Below the pieces are notes generated by a model. It saw only the letters and a list, made by a program, of their open reading frames with translations, was not told the origin of the DNA and did not search any database. Position numbers and translations under genes: made by a program. From Leishmania martiniquensis (Eukaryota > Euglenozoa > Kinetoplastea > Trypanosomatida > Trypanosomatidae), in the NCBI RefSeq assembly GCF_017916325.1, contig NC_090141.1:202001-266000 (forward strand): DNA of 64,000 nt. The letters are read 5' to 3'. Position 1 is the first letter of the stretch; the number at the start of each line of letters is the position of its first letter. Of this stretch, positions 1 through 9,485 are shown piece after piece.

Positions 1-62
1 AGCAGCAACGACAGCAGCGCCCACTTGTCTCTCCCTCGCTGCATGCCTCCCCCTTTCAAGAC

Positions 63-1736
63 ATGCATACTCCCATGCGCTCCCTTGCACTGCCGAATAT
101 GGGGTACGTGGATAGCGCAGCTGCTGGCACTGCGGCGTACCCTGGCGTGGGCACCAACGGCGGCGGTAGTCGCAGCTACAGCAAGTACAGCGCACTGTCG
201 CTACTGCGCACGCCGCCCTCGGCCCGCCGTGCAGTAGCAGCAGCAGCAGTAGCAACCAAGGCTACCCCGCACTTCCGCTCTCCATCATTGCACTCACCAG
301 AGAGCTATCCCTCCTCCACCAGGCCGCACAGCGCTGGCACGGCGGATATCTCAGCCAGCGCCGCTGCGGCGCTGTCTCCCTATGGCGCGACCGAACGCTC
401 CCCTCCGCAGCTGCGCCATCGCCGCCGGTCAAGTTCTCGTGGCAGCAGCATCAACCACGGTGGTGCGCACGTGGTGGCCTTTGGGGGCCGCTCACCACGC
501 ACGGAAGACCACCATCAACAAAGGAACGATGACGCCGCAGCGTGGGCGCACCAACAGCTGGCGGCACTCGTGGAGATGCAGACGGCGCTGAGGGCCCAAC
601 AGCCACCGACGCCGCGTAGTCGCGCTTCGGCCGCCGCAGCGACCAGCAGCTGCAGCCCTGAGATGATGGCGGCGCCCGCGTTCACACGGTCCCCGGCAAC
701 CCCGCCGCTTGCGTCGCGTGTTGGGCCACGAGGAAATTCGATGTCCCTACCCGCGTCCTCGGAGGTGACGCCGATACGCGGGACAGAGCCATCGCACCAC
801 GACGACAGCTCCGCGGAGATGTTTCGGGTGGAGAGCTCTCACATGCGCAGCAGCGACAGCCGCAGCGGAGCCCGCCATGGTAGCGGGTGGTGTGGCTCCG
901 CTAGCGCGGGTCGCGACTTTGGCCGCGCCATCACTGCTGAGCGTCCTCAGGTGCTGCTATCCTTCACCCCTCCGCACAGCGCACCGCCGGCGTCATCTCC
1001 CTCCATCTTCCAAACTCCTGCAGCCACAGCGACGGCCACCGAAGGAGGTGCGAGCCTCTCCTACGCAGCTCCTGGGTTCGCCGCCGCACGAGATGGTGCC
1101 ACCGTGCAGCAAGCACCACCAGCAGCGCAATACCGTACCGCTACGGCTCTCAGAGGTGCGTCCCACGGACTCGCTTCCTCTACCTCGCCGCCGATGCGGA
1201 CGTGCGCTACCGGCGATTCGACTGCCAGAGCCACCAGGCGAGGCAGCATCAGCAGCGGTGCCTCACATGCCTTTCCAGTCCGCGGAGCTGCTGCACGTGC
1301 CAACGGCGCCGCTGACTGGCACCAGCGCAGCCCGTCACAGCCTGCCACCTCGTCTCCAGCAACGGTGTCTACGGTGAGGGCGGCGACGTCTGCACTCAGT
1401 ACGTCCGCAGGGGTATCCTCTCAGGGTTCGGGCGGCAGAAGTGCCCATTGCTCCCTTAGCTCACGAACGGCACCTGCGCGCGCTACCGGTCACAGCGCAG
1501 GGGGCGCGAGCTCTCGAGGGACTGTGATGCGCAGCTCAAGCAGTCGCATCAGCGGGGACCCTGGGGACAGTGCGGATCTTGGCCGGGGTACCACGGGTGG
1601 TGGACCACTGCAGCGGCTCTGCGATGCTTACGTGCCGTCTTCTTCGGCATCTTTAGCCCATGCTGGCGGCTCGCGCGCCAGCTCCACGACGGCGGTGGAG
1701 TTGCTGCGACGACTGCGTGCCAGCGCGGGGGCGTGA
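63..1736 (+). CDS. Low-complexity Ala/Ser/Arg-rich hypothetical protein, possibly 5'-truncated
   Basis: I do not recognise this protein. The frame is open from base 3 of the window to the TGA at 1734-1736. The first in-frame ATG is at 63, only 2 bases after an AG at 59-60 that follows a pyrimidine-rich stretch, so 63 could be the true start (557 residues). The frame upstream of 63 also reads as Gln/Pro/Ser-rich protein, so the gene may begin before the window. The whole product is low-complexity, rich in Ala, Ser, Arg, Pro and Thr, with no convincing domain, membrane segment or signal peptide. Many Ser/Arg-rich stretches suggest a disordered, possibly phosphorylated protein; that is inference. 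The C-terminal 25 residues (LLRRLRA-type) could form a short helix. I am confident it is coding but not about the start. Confidence 0.7.
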   Translation: MHTPMRSLALPNMGYVDSAAAGTAAYPGVGTNGGGSRSYSKYSALSLLRTPPSARRAVAAAAVATKATPHFRSPSLHSPESYPSSTRPHSAGTADISASAAAALSPYGATERSPPQLRHRRRSSSRGSSINHGGAHVVAFGGRSPRTEDHHQQRNDDAAAWAHQQLAALVEMQTALRAQQPPTPRSRASAAAATSSCSPEMMAAPAFTRSPATPPLASRVGPRGNSMSLPASSEVTPIRGTEPSHHDDSSAEMFRVESSHMRSSDSRSGARHGSGWCGSASAGRDFGRAITAERPQVLLSFTPPHSAPPASSPSIFQTPAATATATEGGASLSYAAPGFAAARDGATVQQAPPAAQYRTATALRGASHGLASSTSPPMRTCATGDSTARATRRGSISSGASHAFPVRGAAARANGAADWHQRSPSQPATSSPATVSTVRAATSALSTSAGVSSQGSGGRSAHCSLSSRTAPARATGHSAGGASSRGTVMRSSSSRISGDPGDSADLGRGTTGGGPLQRLCDAYVPSSSASLAHAGGSRASSTTAVELLRRLRASAGA

Positions 1737-2468
1737 TGGCGAGATGCGCCGGGGTGCGCACGCGCGCGTGCGCTGCTTTCTTTCCACCTCTCTCCTCCCG
1801 CGCTCAGGGCCCCTGCTTGCACATACACGTATGCACTCATAGGCGAACAGTTGTCGAGCGCACGGTGCGTCGCGCGCATTTCATCGCGCAGCAACACCGG
1901 CCTGCTCGCCTCGGAAGTGGGTGGAGCGTTGCTGAAGCCGACAAGACCGGATGGGGAGAGGGCTTCGGACCCTGTCGATGGCCCGGCCCACCCGCAACGG
2001 CAGTGCCCCCAAACCTTTCTACTGCTTCCCCACATCTTCACTGCCCTGCTCCGCGTCCCCTCTCCTCCTCTCCTCCGCAGCCCCATCACCGTCAGCGTCT
2101 CTCCTTCGCCGCTGCACGTGGCGTGCGGCAAACAAATGCGTCAAGGCAACACCCACACCACCGTCGTGGTCGCTGCCTTTCCCCCTCCCTCAACCCTCCC
2201 TCCCCCACGGGCGCACGTACCCGCGCACGTGCAGAGAGGCCTTCACTGGCATAGGCGCGTGCTACCGGATTGACTAGCATAGCGACGCCTCCGCATACCC
2301 ACACGCTGGGCGGGCGCCATCGAAACCGCGGCTGCGCGCGGCGTGGGCGAGAGTAATCTTATTCATCACCTCAGCAAAATTCACGGCAACAGGGCCGCGC
2401 GCACGTTTCCTTCCCTTTTTTCTCCCGACGAGGCGGAGGACCTCCTGCGTCGTGGCGCACAGGTACAC
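1737..2468 (+). other. Intergenic/UTR region between genes 1 and 2
   Basis: No convincing gene. It holds the 3' UTR of the first gene and the 5' leader of the next. Pyrimidine-rich tracts lie at about 1778-1800 and 2042-2080 (AG at 2079-2080), and a further T/C tract at 2405-2425 is followed by an AG at 2460-2461, just before the start of the next gene. Confidence 0.6.
2405..2461 (+). promoter_or_regulatory. Candidate trans-splice acceptor for gene 2
   Basis: A T/C-rich tract (2405-2425) is followed by AG dinucleotides at 2431-2432 and 2460-2461. With either acceptor the first ATG is at 2469. This rules out the 5' part of the open frame (from 2283), which contains no ATG. Confidence 0.5.
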
Positions 2469-5400
2469 ATGCAGGAGCAGCATGTGCGCAGGGCATGCGG
2501 GGCCATCGCTGGCCAGATCTTCTGCGTGACTGCCGGCGAGGGCGCCGCGCAGGCTAAGACGGGTACTGGCACCAACAGTAGCCTTGTCTTGGCGGCGCGT
2601 GTGACGAATGCCCACCCTTCCGCAACGTCAGCGGAGGCGAAGGTGGTGACTGGCCTCGATACTCTGCAGCGTGCCTACGACGCGGTGGTGCGGCACGCCA
2701 TGACACTTTACCGGCTGTGCCGGCGCCCTGGTGGAGGCGCCATCGACATTGTCTCCGTTGGAACGAGCTGCAGCGGCGGTGTAGGCGGCGCGACATGTGT
2801 GGCTGAGGAGGCCGCGTATTGCGTCTGCGCGGCAATCATGGCGTTAGAGCCGCATCTGTGGGCGTCGCTGGTACGGCGGGCTCAGCTGCTCCGCCCACGC
2901 AAGCCGAGTTTTCTCTTCGTTGCCCCTGTCGCGGTCCCACCAGTCGTGGTGAAAGACGTAGAGAAATTTTTCAGGCGGAGCCGCTGCCTCATGAGCTTCA
3001 CCGCGGCGCCCGCACTGTTCCTAAGTGGGATCTCTACTGCGGCGGCACCACCCGCTAGCGCTGCACCGCCGTCCTTGGCTTGTGCAGACGTAGCAGCACA
3101 CGTACCAACCACCTCCGCATCAACGTCGCCTTCTGCGACCACCACCACAGCCTCGGCTACCGCCGCCGTTGGACTGCCTGCCCGACAGGCTGAGGCTGTC
3201 GCTGCCTATTTCTTCTTCAAGACCATGACAGAGGCGGAGAAACTGCGGCGCAGGGAGGTCTTTGAGGTGCACGTCGAGCCATCACGCGCGTGTTGCGCAG
3301 TGGGTGCTGCCGCCGCCACCGCAAGGTCCGTCTCTGCAGCTGTCGCACCTGCTGTAGGTGAAAGCGGGGCTGCTGCCGTGCCGTCGTCGTCTAGCAAACA
3401 CACCAGCGCGGCGTCAGCTGCCACAGCTGCCGGCGCGAGCGAGCTGACGGCAGGCCTTAAGAAATTCGAGCATTTCTCAGGGATTCTAGCAGCCACTCGT
3501 GGTGGCGCTGCTGCTGCTACGGCTGCACAGAGCGACACCAGCCGTTCGGCGTATAGACCACCGAAACAATCAACGGTTTCACTGCTGCCGTTCTCGTCGG
3601 CGCCATCGATGCTCTTCACCGATGGCTTGAGCAGCCGTTGGGGTGCTCAGCAGGCATCTGGCAGTATTGGCAGGAATCCCTTGCCACTATCGAGTACGCG
3701 CCCGCCCGCCAGCGTAGACGGCGCCGAGGGTGGTGCGGAGGTCGTCGGCTGGCCAGGCGGGATCAGCAGCGGGAGCAGCTCGGAGGGTCGGGGCTCGAGT
3801 CCACGCGAGAGCGACAGGGGCGGCCAAAAGGCTGCGGGCCGTCGTCCATCAACCGGCAAAGCTGATGCTTCACTGGACCAACAGGCAGGCGACGCCGATG
3901 CCGTGCTGACACGACTGTACGCGCTAGCGCTGTCCGCGGAGGACCCAGCTGCCAGCGAGCCTCCAGATGCGGAGGTCGCCATGCAGCCACCGCAGGGGGG
4001 GAGTGGTGGCAGTGGCCAACGTCGACCCCAAGGTGCGACCGCCTCCGTAAAGGGCTCCCACGCCCTTTTCTCGGCTGCCGTGTCGCTGGACATGCTGAGG
4101 TCGGACAGCGGGCTGAGTCTCGTTGCCCTTAGCGCCGGTGTCGCGCACGCATGCGATGCACTGCACTGGGGTCGGCTCCAGATGCTTGTACGGTACCCGC
4201 TCCTGTTTCGGACCATTCCTCCCGCTGCCGAGGCCAGCGCCACTGTTGCGCTTGAAGGTGGTGGTGAGGCACTCACGGTGGAGACGATGGCACGCATGGG
4301 TGGCTGCTTAGGTATGCCGTACACCGCTGCCATCGTCTTACCGCCGACGTCGACAGCGCCATCGGACTCGGCTACAGGCAACCCCGACGCCCTGCTTCCC
4401 TCCCCCGCTTCTCCTCTTTCGTACATGTCATCTCTGTATGGTGCCGCCGGCTCGATCTTCAGCCCGGCGCGTGTGCATACCTCATCACCACAGCTTCTGT
4501 TCCCACGTCCACCGAGCCTTGTCACGGAGAGCTTCCTGTGGGCTCGGCTGCTAATCTGCAGTGCTTGGCTGCTCGTCTACGCTGATGGCCTCGTGAGTGA
4601 CGACTGCAAGGTTGGAAGTGTGGAGCAGGCACAGTGTGCGACTGGCGGCAGAGGCTGCAGTGACGGTGTCCGGCCCCGAGTACGCCCCACCCCGGCCGTG
4701 CAGGCCATCGTCTCTTACTGCGTTGCCGTCGTGCGCGAGGCTCGCGCGATGAGCGCTGGTATGACCGCCGCTGCCCGCTCAGGTAACGACAGCCTCAGCG
4801 GTACCGTTTGCTGCCCCGTGTGCGATGACCTGATCAACGCGCAGCATTCAGCGCTTCGTTGGTCGACCTTGCGTGAGGACCGCGCGTCACTGCGAGCGCA
4901 AGTGTACGCTGTCCTGGAGAGCAACTGCGTCGACAGCGACGAGAAGGGGGTTGCAGGTGCTCTGGCTGACCATCTTGCGTGCGAAGGTCGTGGCCGTCGG
5001 CAGGCGAGTCCGTTGCTCAGCGGCTCTGAAGGGGCGCCGTGCCGGGTAGCCGCGCTGCAGCAGCGCTGGGGAGCGTATATAATGCGAGGCGACGCTTCAG
5101 CCATCGCTTCTCGCACCGCCGCCGCTGCCGGCGCTGATGCGCGTGAGCCGACTAGCGACGACAGGGAGGAGACTGCGACCGCGGAGGAGACGCTTTGGGC
5201 GGCGCTCACGCAGCGCATCGCGGCCGCCACGGACTTCTGCACCTTTCTCTCGGCGCACCCGACGGAGTCCTCCGTCTCTCATCCGCTTGCAGCAGCCTCG
5301 GCGAGTTGCAGCCGCCCGAAGCGCCATCGAGCTGAGAGGAACGGGGGTGCGGCGCTCGAGGCCGCTCATCACCACCGTCGGCATGGGAAACATAAAGGTG

Positions 5401-6686
5401 CCCAACACTCAGCCGGCTCGGGCTCCGACGACGACGACGAGTGGGGCGATGACTGCCGCTCGCGTGCCGGGGCTGCACCTCAGGGAAGTCGGCACGCGGT
5501 GGAGGAGGCCGAGGAGTGGAGCCGGCTGCTGTGCCGATGCGGCTGGGCGAACGCAGCCCCGCCGTCTGGCTCGACCTCCCTGCGCATGTACGAGGCGTGG
5601 GCGTCGTCGCTGTTCTTACCGTCTGCCTTTCCAACACCGCAGCAGGCGGCTACGCTGCGCCGCCGACTTTCGCGCTACAGCCTGACTGACATTGTGCGGA
5701 AGCTAGTCCTTGGCCGCGGAGGGAGCTGGGAGCGCTATGCGCGGCTGCTGTTTGGCGACGACGTCCGCAACGATTCAACCGCATCACTGTGCTCTCCGCC
5801 TCCGGCCGCGGGGGCAAGCGCACCTGCCGCTGCCGACGTTGCTCTGCAAACGATGACATCGCCACCAGCGTCCTTGCTGAGCCCGCGGCTTCGAGCGCCG
5901 TCTCTCTCGCTGCTGGAAGAGGCACATCCAGACGCGGACAGCGTGTACATATCGCACATGCGCGTGGACCCGCGTGCGACGCACACATCGTCCCCTCCTC
6001 GACAGCTGATGGACGCAGAACACGCGACTCCGTACCGCGCTTCAGGTCGTGCGCCATCTCCGCCGTTGCCCTGCGGCACAGTCTCCTCCAACGTTGACCA
6101 TGCGATTGCTTCGGAGCGGTGGCCAGCAACGCCAGCTGGTAAGGGTGCACTGCTGTCTATCCCGCTGCTGGTCTCGCCCCTGACGCGGCGGTACCAGATG
6201 GAGGCTGTGTCGGGTGCTGTTGCTGCGCCACCACCGCCGCCACTGCCACCGGTGTCGCCAGCTGATACAGATTTTGATGCCGCCAATGCTGTAAGCGATG
6301 GCGCTCCACAGGAACGCGCGCGATCTGTGCGGGGGCGGGATGCATCGTCGAGGGCGTCTGCCACCGCGCCTTTGGAGCAGCTGCGTGCACAGCAAGCGGC
6401 CTTGCACGCCCTGCTGCACTTTCGACCGCGACTGCCCCCTTTGCGGGAGGAGGACGCCGTACTAGAGTGCGCCTCGTGCTTCTCGCTCTTCCATCAGGGT
6501 TGCATCGCGCCGGTGCAGCGGACTTTTCTTGGAGATGCATTTCTGTGCCACACGTGCCGATTGCGGTGGGCGCGGCCCTGCATGGCAGCCGGGTGTGGGC
6601 TTGTGCATCAAGTTCCAGAGCGGCGACACGACGCGTCGGCGGCGGGGGCTGTGCAGCGGATCTGCGGTGAGAACGTTTTGGTGTGA
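2469..6686 (+). CDS. Large hypothetical protein with incomplete PHD-like zinc module at the C-terminus
   Basis: Predicted 1405 residues. The frame is open from 2283, but its first ATG is at 2469, directly after a candidate splice acceptor. Most of the protein is Ala/Ser-rich linker with some more ordered blocks: residues ~1-70, ~150-220, a Cys-rich spot near residue 780 (CPVC), an acidic run near 985-990, and a helical stretch at ~1030-1100. The clearest domain is at the C-terminus: C1334-x2-C1337-x4-H1342-x2-C1345-x14-C1360-x2-C1363. This matches the last six ligands of a PHD finger (C4HC3), but no CxxC pair lies just upstream. Three further Cys/His residues follow it. PHD fingers usually read histone tails, so a nuclear chromatin role is possible but is inference. 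It could instead be a different cross-brace zinc fold. Confidence 0.8.
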   Translation: MQEQHVRRACGAIAGQIFCVTAGEGAAQAKTGTGTNSSLVLAARVTNAHPSATSAEAKVVTGLDTLQRAYDAVVRHAMTLYRLCRRPGGGAIDIVSVGTSCSGGVGGATCVAEEAAYCVCAAIMALEPHLWASLVRRAQLLRPRKPSFLFVAPVAVPPVVVKDVEKFFRRSRCLMSFTAAPALFLSGISTAAAPPASAAPPSLACADVAAHVPTTSASTSPSATTTTASATAAVGLPARQAEAVAAYFFFKTMTEAEKLRRREVFEVHVEPSRACCAVGAAAATARSVSAAVAPAVGESGAAAVPSSSSKHTSAASAATAAGASELTAGLKKFEHFSGILAATRGGAAAATAAQSDTSRSAYRPPKQSTVSLLPFSSAPSMLFTDGLSSRWGAQQASGSIGRNPLPLSSTRPPASVDGAEGGAEVVGWPGGISSGSSSEGRGSSPRESDRGGQKAAGRRPSTGKADASLDQQAGDADAVLTRLYALALSAEDPAASEPPDAEVAMQPPQGGSGGSGQRRPQGATASVKGSHALFSAAVSLDMLRSDSGLSLVALSAGVAHACDALHWGRLQMLVRYPLLFRTIPPAAEASATVALEGGGEALTVETMARMGGCLGMPYTAAIVLPPTSTAPSDSATGNPDALLPSPASPLSYMSSLYGAAGSIFSPARVHTSSPQLLFPRPPSLVTESFLWARLLICSAWLLVYADGLVSDDCKVGSVEQAQCATGGRGCSDGVRPRVRPTPAVQAIVSYCVAVVREARAMSAGMTAAARSGNDSLSGTVCCPVCDDLINAQHSALRWSTLREDRASLRAQVYAVLESNCVDSDEKGVAGALADHLACEGRGRRQASPLLSGSEGAPCRVAALQQRWGAYIMRGDASAIASRTAAAAGADAREPTSDDREETATAEETLWAALTQRIAAATDFCTFLSAHPTESSVSHPLAAASASCSRPKRHRAERNGGAALEAAHHHRRHGKHKGAQHSAGSGSDDDDEWGDDCRSRAGAAPQGSRHAVEEAEEWSRLLCRCGWANAAPPSGSTSLRMYEAWASSLFLPSAFPTPQQAATLRRRLSRYSLTDIVRKLVLGRGGSWERYARLLFGDDVRNDSTASLCSPPPAAGASAPAAADVALQTMTSPPASLLSPRLRAPSLSLLEEAHPDADSVYISHMRVDPRATHTSSPPRQLMDAEHATPYRASGRAPSPPLPCGTVSSNVDHAIASERWPATPAGKGALLSIPLLVSPLTRRYQMEAVSGAVAAPPPPPLPPVSPADTDFDAANAVSDGAPQERARSVRGRDASSRASATAPLEQLRAQQAALHALLHFRPRLPPLREEDAVLECASCFSLFHQGCIAPVQRTFLGDAFLCHTCRLRWARPCMAAGCGLVHQVPERRHDASAAGAVQRICGENVLV

Positions 6687-7461
6687 GGAAACGGCAGCGC
6701 TTTCGCTGCCTCTTGAGGCGGCGCATCGCACTCGGAGATGGCCTGCAGCGCAGCGGTGCATGGACGGTGCCTCACTGGCTTTTCTTGAGACCAACTCGGC
6801 CACTCGGCCACCCATGCACGCACACCGACGTCGTCAGCATTGGGGCGTCCGGGCGAGGTCAGGTGAAAAGGGGGGGCAACGTAGGGGGGGGGAAGGAGCT
6901 GTCTGGGCAGAAGGACGCCCGTGGTTGCATCAGCGAGGTGCTTTCCTTGGCCCCGCGAACTCTGTTTGTGCATATGTGTCAAGGTGTGTTTGTGTGTGCA
7001 GCACCGCTCTGCTTCGCGGGCTCTCTGTCTCCCTATCCCTGTCTATCGCGCCTTCCACGGCCACAGCTCCGCTGTCGCCATCTCCATCCCGCTCTCTCGC
7101 CTTCTCGCACCTCCTCTGGACCTGTGAGGGTGTCCGTGCACATATGTGTCGCTGCGCGCGTGTTACGGATGGCCACTCTACAGTGCTGCACCCTTGCGGC
7201 GTAGACACCCACATATGCACATAAGCGCACGACTTTTCTTGGACGCTCTCGGCTCCCCCGCTCCCCTTCATCGCCCTCCGCCCCGCACACCGCTACCCCC
7301 TTCCCCCCAGCACGCCGACAGTGCTGCTGCACACCATTTCGTATCGCTTGCGCCTCCGGCCTTCTCTGCAGGTGGTGGCTGCGTGTCGGCGCACCCATCT
7401 CTCGCTTCTCCCGCAGGAGGTCTCGTCCGTATTTCACGGCCCGAGGGCACACGCGCGGTAA
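6687..7461 (+). other. Intergenic/UTR region between genes 2 and 3
   Basis: No convincing gene. A G-rich stretch lies at about 6870-6895 and a TG-rich stretch at about 6966-7000. Pyrimidine-rich sequence dominates from about 7015 and includes the best acceptor candidate for the carbonic anhydrase gene near 7310. Confidence 0.6.
7281..7310 (+). promoter_or_regulatory. Candidate trans-splice acceptor for carbonic anhydrase gene
   Basis: A C/T-rich tract ends in CCCCCCAG, with AG at 7309-7310. Further AGs after pyrimidines lie near 7371 and 7418. With any of these the first ATG is at 7462. Confidence 0.5.
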
Positions 7462-8613
7462 ATGCCGACGCGCCCCCTTCACATGGCGGCTAAGTCCTTT
7501 GGGGTGGGCCCCTTCGGTGCGCTGCGTCGCACTGCTGACACGACTTCAATGCTGCCATTGGTGACGACGACTTTAGTGGAGTCTCGTCGAGCACACAGCA
7601 AGGAAACGCACCCGTTGCATCCTCTTCACCGCCAGACCGATCATGAAGACCAAGCTGCCGCGGGGCTGTTGCCGAGTAGAGACCTGCATACTATGTCTCT
7701 GTGCAGCTGCGGCTGCCCGCACCCGACGAGGCCAACCCTAAGCGTACCGTCCATGTCCTTCACTACCACCCCGCAGCTGCTGCGCGACGGCAATTCGTCC
7801 AAGCTCCCGGCGGCGGCGGCGACGGTGAAGGAGGAGCTTGCCAGCCTCGTTGGGGGCCGCCTTGTTCAGTCTGTGCAGCGTGAGCAACCGCCGCGTGGTA
7901 GCGGTATCCAGCCGCTGCTGGATTTCAACAAGCACTGGGCCGGCGAAATTGTACAGCTGAACCCAGACTACTTCGTGCAGCTGGCGAAGCAGCAGAAGCC
8001 GCAGTATCTATGGATCGGCTGCAGTGACAGCCGGGTGCCTGCCAACGAAATCGTCGGCCTCTACCCTGGCGACATCTTTGTCCACCGAAACATTGCGAAC
8101 ATCGTGTGCAACAGCGACCTCAACGCGCTTGCGGTCATTCAGTACGCGATCGACTGCCTGAAAGTGGAGCACGTAATCGTCTCAGGGCACTACAAGTGCG
8201 GTGGCGTGACGGCGGCCCTGCACGAGGACCGCGTAGGTCTGGCCGATCACTGGATCTTGCATGTGTCAGCGGTCAAGAAGCGTCACTGGCGACGCATGCT
8301 TGCTGACCTCCCCACACGCAGCCACCTGGACGCCCTATGCGAGCTGAACGTCCTGGCACAGGTTGAACACGTGGTCGAAACGCACCTGATCCAGCGTGTG
8401 TGGTCACGACAGAACGCCGAGGATGCCGCGGCGAAGCGCGAGGATCGCCCGTCGCACAACAAGCGGGAGGACGAGGTTGAGATTCATGGGTGGGTGTACG
8501 GGCTGGAGGATGGCTTGATTCGACCGCTGCTGACGCTAAACCGTCGGTCAAACGCGGAGAAGGAGCTGCAGAAGGCCACGGACGCGCTCTTCTGGCGCTA
8601 TGGTCAGCTGTAG
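7462..8613 (+). CDS. Beta-carbonic anhydrase
   Basis: The enzyme interconverts CO2 and bicarbonate at a zinc centre and may serve pH control or bicarbonate supply. The beta-class ligands are visible: C187-x-D189-x-R191 within IGCSDSRVP, and H243-x2-C246 within GHYKCGG. The core runs from about residue 150 to the end at 383, and sequence and length of the core fit the family. Upstream lie about 150 extra residues. The first 35 (with M1 at 7462 and M8 at 7483) are basic, hydroxylated and poor in acids, like a mitochondrial import signal; the rest is linker. A later Met at 7693 would give a shorter, probably cytosolic 306-residue protein. I chose 7462 because it is the first ATG after every plausible acceptor. 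Family assignment is very secure; the start and location are not. Confidence 0.95.
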   Translation: MPTRPLHMAAKSFGVGPFGALRRTADTTSMLPLVTTTLVESRRAHSKETHPLHPLHRQTDHEDQAAAGLLPSRDLHTMSLCSCGCPHPTRPTLSVPSMSFTTTPQLLRDGNSSKLPAAAATVKEELASLVGGRLVQSVQREQPPRGSGIQPLLDFNKHWAGEIVQLNPDYFVQLAKQQKPQYLWIGCSDSRVPANEIVGLYPGDIFVHRNIANIVCNSDLNALAVIQYAIDCLKVEHVIVSGHYKCGGVTAALHEDRVGLADHWILHVSAVKKRHWRRMLADLPTRSHLDALCELNVLAQVEHVVETHLIQRVWSRQNAEDAAAKREDRPSHNKREDEVEIHGWVYGLEDGLIRPLLTLNRRSNAEKELQKATDALFWRYGQL

Positions 8614-9485
8614 CCTCTCTCTCCCCTTCGTGTGTGTGTGTGTGCCCGCTGCGGGCTGCCACGCCAGCTGCGGTTCATGTAGATGGAGAGGCAGAGCGAG
8701 AGCGAGAGAGAGAGGGAGGGGGAAGTGGTGGAAGAGGCGAACCAGGAGGGTCGCCTGCGGAGGGAGGGTGTGACATACGGGTCGAATGAGAACGCGCCCT
8801 ACCCTGGGAGCGCATGTGCGGGGTTGGGTGACGGCGGTGCAGCTGAACGTTGCGGAGTCGGCGAATGTAGTGACGCTGCATATGCGCAGGCATGCACAGA
8901 TGCCCTCTCCCACTCACTCGTGCCCGCTCTGGCAGCCGTACATCTCTCTCTCTCTTTTTGCCTCTCTCTGTGCGTGTGTGTCGGTGCGCTGTATGGCGGT
9001 GAACAGACGTGCTGAAACGGAGAGAGGAAAATGCGTTTCCCCGTCGTGTCTCAGCCCTCCGCTGGCCGATCGCACACCGCTGCACTTCGTCTCGCACGCA
9101 CGCAGGTGCGAACTCAAAGGTAACGAAAACTGGGGCGAAACGAAAGGCTCGACCGCTGCATTGGTGCTGCAGCCCCCCTTCCCTCCCCCTCCTGTCCCCC
9201 ACCCGGCAGTCGCTCCTGTCGGTGTCGGCATCACCACCCCTGCTACCTCTCTCTCTTTGGTGTGGTCCTCTGCTAGCCGAGCTCATCTCTTTCTCCTCTG
9301 TCCCTCCCTCCCTCTCTCCTCCCTCATGCTTGTCTGAGCCGCTGCTCGTAAGCTCACTTTTAGTACCCCTTTCCGTTCGCTCCCCCCTCCTCCGTGTGCG
9401 CACTGCTGTCCTCCTCCCCCCTCTCTCTTTCCCTCGAACACACACACACACCCACATACGCAGGCGCGTGAAAAGAGGCTTACCG
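8614..9485 (+). other. Intergenic/UTR region between genes 3 and 4
   Basis: No convincing gene. A (GT)n run lies near 8630-8644, a purine-rich GA stretch near 8682-8730, and long pyrimidine-rich blocks at 8940-8975, 9175-9200, 9290-9330 and 9355-9435, followed by a CA run near 9438-9452. Confidence 0.6.
9405..9463 (+). promoter_or_regulatory. Candidate trans-splice acceptor for gene 4
   Basis: A T/C tract (about 9405-9435) and a CA run lead to an AG at 9462-9463, 22 bases before the ATG at 9486. The long open frame upstream of 9486 encodes only Pro/Ser/Leu runs from the pyrimidine tracts, so it is leader and not protein. Confidence 0.55.

Noticed and set aside
9009..9485. N-terminal extension of the HAD-DUF89 protein
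   Set aside because: It lacks an ATG, consists of Pro/Ser/Leu runs encoded by pyrimidine tracts, and precedes a good splice acceptor.
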